Part shown: positions 25,412 through 39,423 of the stretch, in pieces
Layout: each line of letters starts with the position of its first letter
Position numbering within the stretch: position 1 is the first letter of the stretch
From: Pelecanus crispus
Taxonomy: Eukaryota; Chordata; Aves; Pelecaniformes; Pelecanidae
Assembly: GCF_030463565.1 (NCBI RefSeq)
Contig: NC_134643.1
Location: 127,578,309 to 127,642,308, forward strand
Direction of reading: 5' to 3'
DNA length: 64,000 bases
The notes under the pieces: model-generated
Databases searched by the model: none
Seen by the model: only the letters and a program-made list of their open reading frames with translations
What the model was told of the DNA's origin: nothing
Translations under genes and position numbers: made by a program

Positions 25412-27249
25412 TATGTGTATTTTATGCATCTCTGGTACCAATTTATACATAACCAGAAACATGATATTAGCCTGCACTTTTCAGGAGGCTGTGTTGGCTG
25501 TGTTCAAGAGTGGTATCTTCTCAAGGCAGTATGTGCTTTTCTGTATTCTCTCTGCAAGTGTGACATCCCGGAGTTGGGAAGAATAGGAGGTCAGCAAACA
25601 TCTTTGTTCCAGTCCCATATTCTCCCTCTTAGCTCCATGGCTATCCTCTCCTGTGACGAGCTGGAGTTCTCATCATTCCAGCCAGCCTTTCCCCAGCCAA
25701 AGCCATCAGCCTTGCAGTTGGCTGCACTCAGTCACTCTAGCATCTAAGGCCTAACAAGCTCAGACAGCTGAGGAACAGCTGCTCAATTCACCAGGCACAA
25801 CACAATCCACACCACGTACACTCAACTGCTCTGCCAGGCACCAGTCTGCTGCCCCATGCCCAAGCCCTGCCTCCAGCCAGCCAGCACCTAGTCCTAGTCT
25901 TTGATTATGGTCTCCTTTTGACCATTCAGCTTCTGTTTAGCTTTGTCCCCTCCAGGAGACAAGCCAACCTCTGTTACCAGTGGGCCCTGCCACCCATGTG
26001 ACACTGATGATCCTACACCACCAGAGTCTAAATCGCTGCTTCCTTGGGTAACTTGTACTCTACAGACCTGGTCCTCGCCTCTCCTCAGCCTTTTCCCTCA
26101 AAGTCTTGGGGAAAACCTCATCTCTCTCCCTGTGATCCCATCTCCACCTCACTGCCTAGACTCCACCTCCCCTCCTCCATCCTTTCTCTGAGTCAGACCA
26201 GACTTTCTGCCTTCCCTCCACAGGCTCGGCTTCCTAATCCCCATACCCTTTCCTCCCCTGCTCATGTTCCCCCACCTAATCTCCCCTGCTTTCTCCCAGG
26301 CCTCACTCGGCTCTGTTTGCAGCTCTCACCATCTTCTCGTCCAGTTTCCCTGCTTCACCCGTCTGCAATTAATGAGAAGGTTCATAATTTGAGTGGGTTT
26401 TCCACAGGAAGGGGGGAAAAACACATCACATAACCCAGATGTATGTTCATCTATGATATTATATACCACCCAGGCAGTGATGTGATGTGCTGACGGTGTC
26501 TCTGAAATAGTTCTCACACAGTTCTGAAAAACTGGACACACATACAAGATAAGACAGCAAAACTCACCCAAACTGTTTACCACAAACCAAGTGCTCTTCC
26601 CCTTACTCAGATATCCTTTTAGCTCAGGAAGGAAATACCACATATGTATGTGCACAGGACAGGCTACAGGCAGGTGTTTTGTGGTTTTTGTTGTTCACAG
26701 GAGCAGGTAGATTTGCATTAAGGGCAGACACAAAGGTAAACTGAGCAGACAGATTAGGTACAACCACATCAGGTGGTGTAGAAATGTCCCTTTTTGCCCC
26801 AGTTCATGAACACTGACCCATTTAAACTGACATTTGACTGAAAAATATAAAAATATCAGCAGTTCTCCTTTGTCTTGGTGGTATGAAGACAGAGAGTACA
26901 ACCAGCTCCCACTCTCTCTAAAACGAGGGTGACCAGAGGTGAATGACTGAATAGCTGAAGAAGTTTCTTCACTGATCGTTATCAATCAGGCCAGCATCAC
27001 TCGGCACAACTAATTCCACCCACCACAGGTTTGTTTTGAAAGCAAGATGATGCCATTCCTTGTTGTGGATGCACTGTTTAGGCATGTCACAGTATTGCCT
27101 AAGCTCAGCAGGAAAGAGAATAACATTGCTAAGGGCAGGTGATATCATTTCTGACTGAGAGCAAGGACACATCTTTCCCAGCAACTGTGGGGAATAGAAA
27201 CACTGACAATAAGAAAGCAGTAGGGAAAAGAGGAATCACATAGAGGTCT

Positions 27250-27378
27250 TGATTCAACAGGGTTCCCAAGCACATGCCCAATCTCAAATTCATGAGTAGC
27301 TTTTGATTAAGGGTTAGTTCATGAGTAGCCTGCTTTGGTTAGGGCCAGGCATATGAACGCCTCACTGAATCATGGCCA
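27250..27378. mobile_element. Possible remnant of an old archosaur non-autonomous DNA element
   Basis: The segment opens with GATTCAACAGGG and closes with CACTGAATCATGGCC, so the ends are in inverted orientation (GATTCA / TGAATC). The inside has AAGCACATGCCC and two copies of TTCATGAGTAGC (27289-27300 and 27318-27329). This resembles a widespread sauropsid palindromic repeat whose consensus contains AAGCACATGCTTAA and CATGAGTAG motifs. The second inner copy is direct where the consensus would be inverted, which weakens the call. Confidence 0.35.
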
Positions 27379-30300
27379 TAATAATGAGTAAATACAAGAT
27401 GGAAACCCTGTCCTAAAGCTCACCAGGCTTCCAAACAAGGATCCAGCTGTCTGATACAGATATGAGGATAGGAAGGAGCAGACCAGCTAGCAAACAGTGA
27501 TATCCGTGATTTATTTTCATACAGTGCCTACAGTGCCCCAATCTGTAACAGAATATAGATACATATTCAGTGTCAAAGAGACAAAATTCTTTAAGGCAAG
27601 AAACATTTTTTTCCCAGCTGAAACACAGCTATTGTGTCAAGACTCAATCACCCGCTTCTTCAAGGAATACCATGGAAGTGAATGGCAACCAGTCACCCAT
27701 ATTTGTTTTTTTATCCACACCAGGGAGTGGAGAAAGGCAGGGTGTTAGTCCCATAAGTATCACAGGGTGGAATTCATCTGGCAACCCAGAGATTTTCCAA
27801 AACAACAGTAGATGAGAAGTCATTTTAAAAAAGGGAGAGGGGAGAGAGAGGAGGAGGAAATTCCTATTTCCTTTGAAAGCATCTGTGTTTGGGAACAAAT
27901 AGGAACAAATAGGAAGCAAACACCTAAAGCGGACATTTACACCTCAGTTAGCTGCTTATGGAAAATGGGGAGAAGTGGGCATTTCTGGGACACGGTTTGT
28001 CTCATCCTCACGTCTAAAAGAGATCAGATGACTCACACCACGGGCACTCCTGCTTCTCCTCACTGATGATAAAAGCAGCCCAGAGTGACTGGTGCAAACA
28101 GAGCTGTCTGCAGGCACTTGCAGCTGGATGAGGTACACCCTATCTGCAGTGTCCCCAAATGCCTGGTAAAGACCTTTTGTAAGAGACTGAGTCACATTTC
28201 TTTGATTAAAAAGAAATTAGACAGACGGAGAGAATTCTCTTCAGGGTCACCTTTTGCTGCATCTAGGCTTTCCTTGGAAAAATCTGGTGACGCAGTTGAC
28301 AGACCTGTGTCTCCTTGCTTTGGGAGGCTGGGCAGGGTCACAGGCTCAGCTGGGAAAGGACAGAGACTCAATGGCGACAGTAACACAAATCTCCTCCTTC
28401 AGAAAGGAACGGAAAAAAAACCCCTTCACGCTTCAGAATTTGTGAACTGAGACTTCTAGCAGTCATTTAAGGGAATCCCTCCATGCTGCTGAATAACCTT
28501 TAAGGCAGAAAGCAAAGGCTGGCTGAGCTTTCTGACATGCATCGGTACGTCACTGAGAGAAAGCCGTGTGATTCACGGCACAGTGAAACCCCTGCGCTTC
28601 GGGGAACTCCTTTCACTGCATCCTCTCACAGAGCTGGGGGAGGGCAGGGCAAAGCCGGTGTGAAGGGGAGCCAGCTGCAGAAAACAGCCAGTAAGAAAGA
28701 GGAGGGGGAACCTTTCATTTCTTAGTCCTTTTGAACATGACCATCTGGGCTCGCCCTCCCCCTGCCCTCATCCCTAGGGACTTCTTTCCCTGGATCAAAA
28801 TGCAGGCCAGCATCAAGAAGGCAGGAAGCGGGGCACAGCAGCTGAAACCTCCGTGCGGCTCAAAAGGAAACACGATGGCGTGCTTTAGACAATGACCGTC
28901 ATGCCGTTTCCCTCACCTTACTATGTTGGCTCCTTAAGAGGACAGGCGGTGTGGATGTGGGGCTGCGGCTGACGAGCCCTCTCCCAGGGCCTTGGGAAGC
29001 ACCCTTTGGGTGCGCTTCAGAGGACACAAAGGAGGAAGGTCTTGTTGAACTGATCAGACCTGGCTCCACAGCAGGCCGGGTGTTGGTTGGTTCCATGGAA
29101 AGCCTTTCAGGTGTCTGGACTCAACATTTCCCAGAACCTGTATTACCCAGGAGTTTTTCCTCCCCCTATAATCTACTGTATCCCGGCCTTCGCTCATTTG
29201 ATAATGTTATTTGTATTCACCTCGAGGACAGAGTTCTCACTGGCCAGGCAAGCATCGTACAATTCAACCTTGGCAATTTCCAGCCTGCACTGCAGCACCA
29301 TTTCCTTTCTTTTGGTTTTCTAATGAAACATAACGGGTAGCTGTTATATCAAGGCACATGGCCACTTAGACAGCACACCAAGATGTTCATATATAGACAT
29401 ACTACCGAAAATACTAGTCTGAAAGCCCCAGTGATGGTATGATTTACTTCATCTCACTGCAGAGAAACTGACAAAAACTAAAGGACCAGATGTTCAAAGG
29501 GAGACCAAGCCTCAGTTGTGTCAAGATTTCCAGAGACTCTCATCATGTCTCAGCACTAAAAAATAGGAACTGGGTTTTCTAAAACATTTTGCCTGTTTGC
29601 AGAAGTTACCTCTTTGGCCACAGGCACAATATCCTGAAAATGTGGCCCTTCTATAGACACCTAAGTATGGTTTGAACTCTACTGAAAGCCTCTGGCTCCT
29701 GAGGTATCTTTGTATGTGCTTAGGAGAATCCTCAACATTTTCCAGCTTAAAATACATTTAGCATAAAGGCAGGCCTGTAAGGAAAAGTGGCTGTTGCTTT
29801 GACCTACTGCTCAGAGATCCGCTGTCTCCAAGTGAGATCAGCGCCCTGCTCACTTAAGAGGCATGCAAAGGCAGCAGGTACATAGCAAACGGACATTGCT
29901 ATTCATGGGCACACAACAGTAAGATTTCCTGCTTTTGGGAAGTGTGCAAACTGTTTATGAGCCTTGATCTACAGCAAGGATGGCTTTTAAAAGAAAGATA
30001 ACCTTTCTAGTTTATCTGGGGCCTGTGTTTATGTGTTGCTGTTGTTCTTGTTGCCATAACAAAGAAAGACCTCTCAGTCTTCTAATGCATGCTGTCCTTG
30101 ATGAGCCTTTTGCCAGAAAAATCCTGTGAAGTGCGAGTCCCACAGACCTCAAACCGTTCTATTTATTTTAATAGCAAGGAGTTTACCATAATTAGTTGTC
30201 CAGGTTTCTGTCTCCTTTATGAAATTGCTGTGCGTTCTCTTTAATAGCAGCAACTATTGCAGATTCTTTTTTTGAATAGAAGAATCAACATCAAGTATTT

Positions 30301-33300
30301 TGGAAGCAGCATATTGTATCACATCTAGGTAGTCTCAGACCCTCCCACCTGTCAGATTTGTTTTCTTATAGGCCTATGTAACACACAGTGCAACCTTGAG
30401 CCCAGTACCTCTGCTAATAATGCCAGGCTGGATCACAGGCCTAAATTATCAGGTGTTTGGCACCAAGTATTCAAAGGGTATCCTTGAAAAATAAATTGTG
30501 ATTTTGCCGAATTTGACTAACACAAACAGTTTGTAAGCGAAAAAAAAGGTAGGAAAAGGGTGTATAAAGAAAGCTAAAAGTTTCGTTTACTCTTTGATCA
30601 TTTTTAGTATTTCTGCAGGATTATTTATTCAGTACTTAGAGCATAAGACTTCCTATTTATCTTTTAAATGTGTAAATAAGCATTTTTTCCCTAGTCTGAT
30701 GACCAAGCAAAAAAATTAGAGGAAAGGGTTCAGATCACACTGTGGTTTTTGAATTTTCCTGCAATGCTGTAAGCCAGAGGAATTTCTGAATGCTGAACAT
30801 CAATATTCCATTTGCCCCAGATAAAACATTTTTCTTTTGGGGCACCAGTAAAACAAGCAAAGGAAGTGAAGAACTGGTTTCCTGGGGTGCTTGAGGAGCA
30901 GGCATGCTCCCTTATCTAATAGCTCAGCAGTCAGGTCATTCATCCAGGATGCAGGAGATCTGATATTTTCCCTTTCTCCATGCAAAGGAGTCTGAACCCC
31001 CACCTTGTGTCCTTTAGATGACTGTCCTGAACATATGAGATGAGAGTCAGGAGCAAAGGGAGCAAGAAGGGCAGAGTCCAGTTTCTCCTGCTGACAACGT
31101 TTCACTTTGCATGACAACTTAAAACCTCCATTTGATCAGAGATGAGCACCCCCGTCCCATCTACCATGCGTGTATCTCCATCACCAGGCTAGAATTTCAT
31201 CCCTGAACAGGGGAGTATACCGTGCAAAGAGGGACCCCCAGTTCAAATCTGCTCTCCACCCAGCCCAGCCTCCAGACTTTCAGCAGGCAGAGGCTACAAA
31301 GCTATGTGGGTTTTTACTCAAACTGCATGAGCTCAACTCAGACCTGAGCTGTGCAGTTGGGCCTGACTTTGAGGGTGTAAATGCGTGGTTTAGTACAGAG
31401 GTTTTGCCCTAATACCACATCTTGCTGACACGGCTACACCCGTCCCGAACTTGGGGTTCCCCCAGAGATTTCCCACACAGCACTGCAATATACTGTGTAC
31501 GCATACCCCCAGCTGCTGCAAAGTTGGCTCCCTAGAGGTGTAAATGAGAGCTCTGAAATGTCCACATTTCTTAATAGCTAAGGCTAAAAGAAAAGGTAAT
31601 TCTTACCTCTCATTTCCAACATTAGCCCATCCACATGTAAACCAGTTCAGAAGAATGAAGAACAAGACCAAACCTAGCCAATTTTAAGGAGCTTCCATGA
31701 GAAGATTGGTCAACTAACTTGAAAAGGGGAAGCTGTGCAGCACCTTTGCACTTCCAGGTCCTGGTGCAGAAGGACATAGCTGTTCTTGGCACTTTCATTA
31801 TCCTTCCAGCCTAGCCAGTGAGAGCACACATTAGTTTTTGACCAAGGCATATTTCCCTCTCTTACTGAGTTCTCTAACCAACACGCTAGACTGAAATAGT
31901 TTAAGGAAGTCATAGGTGTGCATCTAAGTTTGGGATGCTTAGCCTAACAAACTGAGAATTTCAACTTTTGAGGCTTCCTGTGCACATCCAATGAAACCCA
32001 GCACAGTAGCCGGTGCTGTTGGATGATACATCAGTTGTTCTTGGCTTTCAATCCAGTTCCACTGAATGTTTGTATTTTTATGGTAAGTTTGTAAATATCC
32101 ATGTAGCTGGTAACAACGTATACTTTGAAAAGCAGCAGAATGTTACCTGGGCTTGTTGGAAAAGCTTTCCAAATGTTACTTGTCTTCATGGAGTCAGAAG
32201 AGGCAGAAACTCTGTGTTTCGAAGCCAAATTAGTCTGCTGGTTGCTAACAAGCTATCAAATTTTCCAGAGTAGGCTTCATGCACAACTGTACTATAATTG
32301 CTGTCTTGCATGCACTGTGATTTACAACAGATCCTAAGAAACAAGATAAAAGCCACTGGTGAGTCAAAGCCAAGTGTCTCGCTGCACCATCTGTTCTGTC
32401 AACTGAAATTTTTACCTGGCTTGAGAAAAACCCACAAACAGAGAAGACGGAAAAGATTGCCAGCAGTGCAATTTGAATAAATCTGAAGAGAAAAAAAATC
32501 AAACACTGCAAACTCTCAGTGAAAATGCAGTGGGATCCCTTTGCTCCTTCTGTAGGACTGCACTAGAGCCGGAGAGCTTTATCTGAGCATGTGAGTTGTG
32601 GCTGGGAGAACATGGCCCTTTGTGGTGCTGACTAAGACTCGGGTTCAGTACGAAGGAATGACGTGACTCTTTCTGTACTAAAGCTACAGCAAAGACAGGG
32701 TCAGAAGCTGGTGAAGAAGTCGGCAGGACCACGCTGGACCATTTAAAGTGGTCCGCTGATACACACCTTAAGTATATTACATAGCTGAAAATTTTTGCCC
32801 ACTTAAGAATTTCAAGTGACCACACCCAGGAATGACTTAATACTGTTGTAATTAGGGGTGGGACAACCGGTTCAGATAAAATAAAGAACAACCTGAAACT
32901 ACACCCAAAACTTAAATGATCCTTTCTCATCCTGTTCAGAGTTGTTTCACCTTTAATCTTTTTTTCCTCCTCCACATACCTTTCCAGTTTTGAACAGAGG
33001 AAGCAGAAATACTGGCTATAGCATGGCAGGCTCATCTCATTTCAGTAACTGAAACCAGCATGTATTGCAAATCTCATAAAAAGTCAAGACCCTAAAACTC
33101 TGGCGTGTTTTACACAAGTGATCTGTGCTTTACAAAATCCCTCTTAGATACAAATTTCTTAGCCTACCTCCAGGTTTCAACCAAAGAAACTTAATTGTCA
33201 TTCACTGATTGTATTTGTGAGCACCTTATGTTCGCAGTTTAAATGATCACGTTTCTGATGACTGGCTGTGACAGCCTGGAAAACCTCTCCTCCCAGGCCC

Positions 33301-35829
33301 CTTCCATGCCCCACCTCCTCACACTGGAGGATACACCTCAAGACAGGGCATAGGGCAGGAAGGCCTGCATATTTTCATGGTTCCGAAAGCCTTTCAGAGT
33401 CCTGTCTCTTGCTTCTGTGCTCAGGGATAAACTGATTATTAGGTGTAGAATAAGGAAAGGATGTCCCCCTGTCACCCTCCAGTCAGACTGGGGAGAGGAC
33501 AAAGCTCTCGTCCTTCCTTTTTCTGTAGCATGGAGCATCACCCACCTCCTAGGATCCCCCAGGGACTGAAGACTTGCTCTCTTTTTCCTACATTTCTGGA
33601 AGCTCAGAGCATTTTTGGCTCCTGGGCTGAGGTGCTTTCATCTGCTAGAGCATGGGTTCATGGAGGAGATAACGTAGGAGGGAAAGGTTGTTTAGTGACT
33701 ATTTAGTGGTCCCCATGGCCAATAACTTCTTAGGCATTTGTGTACAAATCATGTCTAATCTTTCTAGGTGACTCCTTGAGGCCTAGCCATAAAAAGGAAA
33801 AGAAATTGTGGCAGAAAAATTAAGAATGTGTTGAGACATGACTAAGGGAGTCATACGTTTATGATTTATAAAGTAGTCCTGAAAGGTTTGGGGTTTTGTT
33901 TTTCTTTTTGTTTATTAAACCATTTGTTTGTTTTACCTTAACATTATCAGGAATGCCCCAGCTTCCTCTTTATATCTTGTTAGTGGTCAGCCTTTAAAAA
34001 AAACCTCAAGGGACTTGACTTGAGACAGCTCCCAAGGGCTTTAACATCAGCAACAAAGGAGCTGAATCCTTGCTACATGGGCTGAGGTTGGTTTGTCTTT
34101 TTACCCCAGCTGTCTCTGGTACTTGAGTTACATTTGGCTATGTTAATTGAAGTATGGTAAACTTCAGTCTGACTGAAAATTACTTCCCTTTCAGTTAGGT
34201 AGCATTTCTATGATGGCAAGTGTCATCAGCTTCCTATGTTTCTTTCATGGTCTGTACTCTTTAAATAAGCAAATAAATTCACAACAGCAAAACCCATGCA
34301 GAAAGCAAGCCATTTACTAAACTGTTAAAAACCCCACATACAGTTTTACAAGTTTCAGACACTAAGGGTATAGACTCCTGCATCATAGGGAGTCAGTGAG
34401 GGGGGTGTAAATGGGGTGGGGGCAATAGCATGGTCATTGACCCCAGCTCTGCACCCCCCACCTGGGTTAGCTCTGACAAGCTTCACCCGATACCCCAATT
34501 TTAAATGCAAAAAGCAGCCAGGAAACACAAACGGAGCCCAGCCCACGGCAACATGGTGTACCTACATTCCTAGCTCTTTCCCACACCACCCTGAAAGCCT
34601 TCACCCTTTAAGGTCTGAAAGCCCCTGGCTTTCAGCAGGGGTAGCCGGAGAGGGCAGGCAGCTAGCCAGGAAATGGCTCACACGTGGCCAAGGGACCCAG
34701 GCCATAAGGCTCTGCAGCCTCCATGTGCCCCAGCCATTTGCTGCAGGGGCATGAGGGGCTGGAAGAGCAGTGAGGAGGCCTCCCAGACTCACCAGGCACT
34801 GAATCAGCTCCTCCAACAAGTACTGTGCTGCATGCCGTTACCAGGACTTTTTAATTTCCATCTTTTATTGCACATTCTTTTCCCCTTTAATTTTGATTCC
34901 TCTCCCCCAGTCCTCCCACACACACTATGACCTTGGTGCAAAATGAACATGCTTAATCAAAAAGGAGAGAAAAACAAGCACAGCCTTGTGCCACCACCTG
35001 TAAGCTGTCCTGAATATATTACCTGTTCAGTGCCAGACAGTGACGTTCCCAGCCACCGTGAGTGAAGTACAAACACTACCTCATACCAATGGCATGTGTG
35101 TAGGAACAAAAAAACAACAACAGAATTCCTGTACACATTACTTCAGTCTTGCAGACTTTCTTTTTTTAACGTTATTTTGACTCAACATGGGCATTAGAGG
35201 CACACTCTTGATATATTTTATTATTTCTTCAGATATGCATGCAGTTTGTTGGCTGGTTAAACCACTTTCTATAGCTCTCCACACACTTTAAAACAGCTGA
35301 ACAACACTGCAAAATTATAGGCAAGGCTCCTTGTTGGTTTAAAACCTAGGAAATATTAGAAGATGGTAAGCACCAGCTCATCTCCTTGCCTCCCAGTTTC
35401 TGATCTCTTGAGGTGCATGCTATCGAATTGCTAAGCTTCCCCATCACAGTCACAAGGGCTGGAAACTTGTTTAGCCTTTGTTTTAATCCTGCAGTTCCCC
35501 CCTTCTCACCTCAGCAGCTGGGTAGCAGAGCTGCGGGTGGCTCTTGCTCTGTGAAGGAATTACATGAGAGTTTAAAACAGTGGCTTTTAAAGGATCAGCC
35601 AAAGTAGTAGTAGGAGCACATTTGGCAGTGCCACCAGGTCTCAGGAAGATCGTTTTCTCAGCTTATCTATTCAAGTGAGTGCCTCACTCACGAGGGCAGC
35701 TCCTGATTTTCCAAAGACAGGGGCATTTAGCAGTAAGATGGCATCAAGAAACAGCTGCTTTCCAGCTCCCCTGTCCTGCAGAACAGGGATCCCTCTGCAG
35801 AAAGCTTCAGCTTTCTGTTATTTAAAAAG

Positions 35830-36180
35830 CTAGAGCTGCAGCGAATAAGTTTTCTGGACTGCATTTAAGCTGTTGGTACTGCAGTAGCTGGTGCCAATCC
35901 CCATTGCGAAACAGGCCACCACTAACAATTGCAGAAAGGCTTTGAGTCGCACTAAAGTTTGGACAGTCCTTTGTACAGACGGGCTATGGGCGAGTGATCC
36001 ATGCAGCGCATCCGCTCCATTCTCAGCATCCGCAAGGGTTGCCTGGGAGGTGGCCAACACCTCACTGGCGGCTAGCGGGTGGCTCCCATCTATGAAGAGG
36101 CCATGATTTATAGCCTGGACCGCATCAGCCAGGGATGAGGGATTTAGTACGTTTCCCTTCCTGGGGTACACAGGCACCAT
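35830..36180 (-). other. Unidentified open frame with a hydrophobic segment
   Basis: A 116-codon frame from MVPVYPRKGN to a stop. It has balanced amino-acid usage and one hydrophobic stretch near its C-terminal third (FLQLLVVACFAMGIG). Local CpG frequency (about 11 in 265 bases) is higher than in the surrounding DNA, which argues for a recent insertion or selected sequence. I recognise no domain, and there is no obvious splice context. It could be an exon, a decayed mobile-element frame, or chance. Confidence 0.25.
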
Positions 36181-37183
36181 ACTTGCTACTGTTTAGTCTT
36201 GCCTCTTGAGGATATCTGGTAGTTTCAGGTTCAGAATGGTAATAAATTGAAAGGAAAAAAGGCACCCTTTAATTATAAAACCACCCGTTTTTTGCTTCAC
36301 AGTTCTAGCTTTTTGTTTTTCAACATATCAGTCTTTCAGGGATTGTATTTTAGCACGTCTCTCTGCTGTTTCCCAAGCCAAGGTTTGGTCAATGAAACAT
36401 TAGATCATAATGAAACTGCAGCGGTTATGTGCTCAGAAATGCAAGAAGCCTTTTCTACTGTGGTTTTGCTCTTATCCAATTTCAAAGATTCACTAGAAGA
36501 CTTGTGAAACTAACCCACTCAGCGTGAATCAAAAGCTTGGTCTGAGCTCATAAGCTGTTCTTGAGGAGGAAATCTGTCTTTCCTCTATGCTGAGTCAAGC
36601 TACTAACCCACCCAAAACATATGCGCAGGGAATTTATGAAGCACCCACTTACTTCTTACCACGTCTCGCCTTGCTCCCACAAGCCTAACACAGATATTGC
36701 CTTCCACCCCCTCTTGTCTCCACCGCCCATTTGTTTAACTCCTCTTCACACTTTTGCTCTCGTGCAAAGGGGGAAACTCAGCTGCAAGACAAAGGCAGCC
36801 CAATGCCCACATGCTTCCGAAGTTTAAGCGCTGGCCTTCTGCACCAACCCCCGTTTCCCCAGCCTCAGAGGCCTCCCAGTCTCTCTATGTAACCCCTTCA
36901 TTCAAGCCACTGCAATCAACTCACTTGTCCCCAGTGCCTGGCGAGGGCGAGCCCACCACACAATTGCTCTCTCAGCCTGGGACCCTCTACCCTGCCTGCA
37001 ACAAGAGTCAGCACCCTCCTTGGGGACTCCCCCTTTACAGCTGTTGTCCAAGGCCAGAGGTTTGGAGCAGTGGTAAGCTTTGTCACTTGCAAAGCATTGA
37101 TCTGCTTGTTGTTGCCTCCATAGGAATAAAAAAGAAAAAAAAAAAAGCAGCAATAGTTATAATTTGTCAACAAACCTCCACAC

Positions 37184-37207
37184 TTTTCCATCCAATTGGA
37201 TGGAAAA
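37184..37207. repeat. 24-bp perfect palindrome
   Basis: The half-site TTTTCCATCCAA is followed without a spacer by its exact reverse complement. It sits 45 bases right of an A-rich stretch. Confidence 0.98.
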
Positions 37208-38287
37208 CCCCCACTTTTTTGACCCAAATTATTACAACTGTGCAAAAAGGGCTTGTTCTTATCAGTGTTTTCCTGAAAGGTCAACATTCGGGGGATGGTT
37301 TTCTATGTTTGATTGACACCCCCCCCCCCCCAAAGTGCTTTTCTTAAAATATCAAAATATATTTTTTTTTAAAGCTTTTCATAGAACACCCTCCCCCCCT
37401 TTCCTTTCTTTTGCATCAGATGAGTTCCACATAAGTGTCCCATCACAACAATAAAGTCAGGTCTTGGGGTGACATTATTTGCTGTAGGTAAGGTGAGGTC
37501 AGGCCTCCTATTTTGCCTCCTTGCAAAGGGCATAGCACTCCATATGCACTCAGTGCAGCACTGGGAGTAGACCACCACAGCTGTGGTCCCACCTACTTAC
37601 GAAGGTTTGAGCAACTGGTGATCAGAGCTGAGCAAAACATTTTTTGAACATGATAAATAATAAAAGTGGAGATGGGAGAGATAAATATTATTTACATATT
37701 TGAATACTCACATCCTTGAATCTTTGACAAAACAGATTTAAAAAAAAATGATTGAGAGAAAAAAAATCAGGAAAGCCATTGATAGATATATTAATTTTAA
37801 AATAGAACTTTTGTTTCAAACTGTGAACATGTAAAACAGGAAAGGCATAGAAAAAAAACCAACTTGCTCTGAAGATGAAACACAATCTTTGGTCTGAACT
37901 TGACTTTTGCTGACTCAGAACAAAGTAGTGTGTGTGCATAGGAATCACATTGGAGGAAAGTAAAACCATCCCCCAAAACATTTCACACCAGGGTTTTGTC
38001 CTTGTTTTTTCTTTATTGCAGTTCAGCTACCAAGTCAAGGATGTATTACTTACATGTTATTTATACATTTGTAATTAATGGGCATGAGCATTATTAGTGA
38101 CCTCTTGCATCACCACATGCTTTCATATTTAAAGTGTATCCAAGGACCTGAATAAGTAAGCAAAGCGAACAAGTTATTTGTTGTAGCAACAGCTCTTTCA
38201 TTTTCACCAGAAAAACTCCTCATGGCCTCCAGACACTATGTAAACTAGAGAAACCGCTTTGGAGAAGTGGAAGATGCTGATTCAGTT

Positions 38288-38312
38288 CCACCCCCCCACC
38301 CCACCCCCCCCC
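38288..38312 (-). repeat. C-rich run; G-quadruplex candidate on the minus strand
   Basis: C-runs of 2, 7, 4 and 9 are separated by single A bases. On the minus strand this gives G-runs with one-base loops, an arrangement known to favour very stable quadruplexes. A separate run of 13 C occurs at 37319-37331. Confidence 0.8.
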
Positions 38313-39423
38313 AGAGAACAAGAGGGTGAAAATATCCCGTGGTTATATGGGAAAAACACTAAATTAAACATCTTAAATGTCCATCCAATTAGGCTTGAAG
38401 GAAGGTAGGTTAGTATTTGAGGATAATGGGAGTTATTTATAAGGAATTGTCAGTTATATAAATATTCCCAAGCTGTTACACAGACCATTCTCCATTAATC
38501 ACTCGGTACTCGTTAGGCTAACTGTTGCAACTACCCCGCACTATGGTTGTAGCCATAGACACATAAGTTCAGCTACTGGCCAGTTAATCCCATACGTGCA
38601 CGCTAGCCTCAGTGTTTCCTTATTGCTTTTTCCTGCTGCTCCCATCACCTCATTGCTCAACACACCCTCAGTCAGATTTGGAGACGACTGTCTGTTCCTG
38701 CTGCTGCACGGGTATTTCGCCTGTGCTTGTCCTTATGGGGAGAATCCAGCCTCAACAAAAACACACAAAAGCCTCTGACAACTATGCTAATTTGTTTATA
38801 TTTCTTCATTACTTAATGTAAAATGTAAAGCAGCTCATCTGCCGCTAAGATGTTCCAGCTCCCCTTTGCTGTGCCACACGTGAGCTTGGCTTTCCATGGG
38901 ATTCCTCAGGCAAGAAGCAAGCTGATGCTTGAGATTACTGGGAGAGACTGTGAGTTTGCCCAAAAAAGGAGAAGGAGAGGGCTTAAAACCTCCCCTCCTC
39001 ACCCTAATATATATTTTTTACAGAAAGAGCAGGCCTGGGAAGGCAAGGGGGCCAGCATGCAGCAGTTACCCAATTGTCAGGTGGGAAAACTCGTCATCCA
39101 GCAGTGACCCATTTACCTCCAGGCAGAGTACATCCTGAGACTTTTGGGGTTGGTTTTTTTTTTTTTTTTCTCCTTTCTCCTCTGAAAAGTGATCACAGCC
39201 TTAGTCAACTTGCCTGGGTGTTCAGGAGCTGTCTGTTGTGAAAGCTGTATTCTCACCTGCTCCTCTTGCTGTGCTGGGTTTGCACATTGCAGTGCTGCTT
39301 TCTCCCAGAAAAAACTGGTAGTTTTGAGGAAATCTGTCACACCAAAGTGGGCTGATAAGCAGTTCAGAAGTTTAAAGGTGCTTGTTAAAGCTTTAAGAAA
39401 ATAAATTTGCTTCCAACAAATCT

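Larger units (their letters stand above)
16538..27249. other. Intergenic, no gene recognised
   Basis: Contains the CpG-dense block, the decamer array, the poly-T run and the short AAGATACA repeat. At 20.69-20.90 kb the plus strand is purine-rich, and at 26.06-26.36 kb it is pyrimidine-rich. A segment near 25.0 kb (TTTTAAGGTGGAAAACTGAGGCAAGAGAG, 29 bases in total) faintly recalls the MIR flank but is too diverged to call. Confidence 0.55.

Noticed and set aside
31205..31245. GTTCAAATC-like B-box suggesting a tRNA or tRNA-derived SINE
   Set aside because: No A-box at the proper spacing and no cloverleaf could be drawn. Similar words near 13.92 kb also lack context.
32499..33035. 178-codon minus frame
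   Set aside because: No recognised domain or splice context. Length alone is not persuasive when both strands of 64 kb are scanned.
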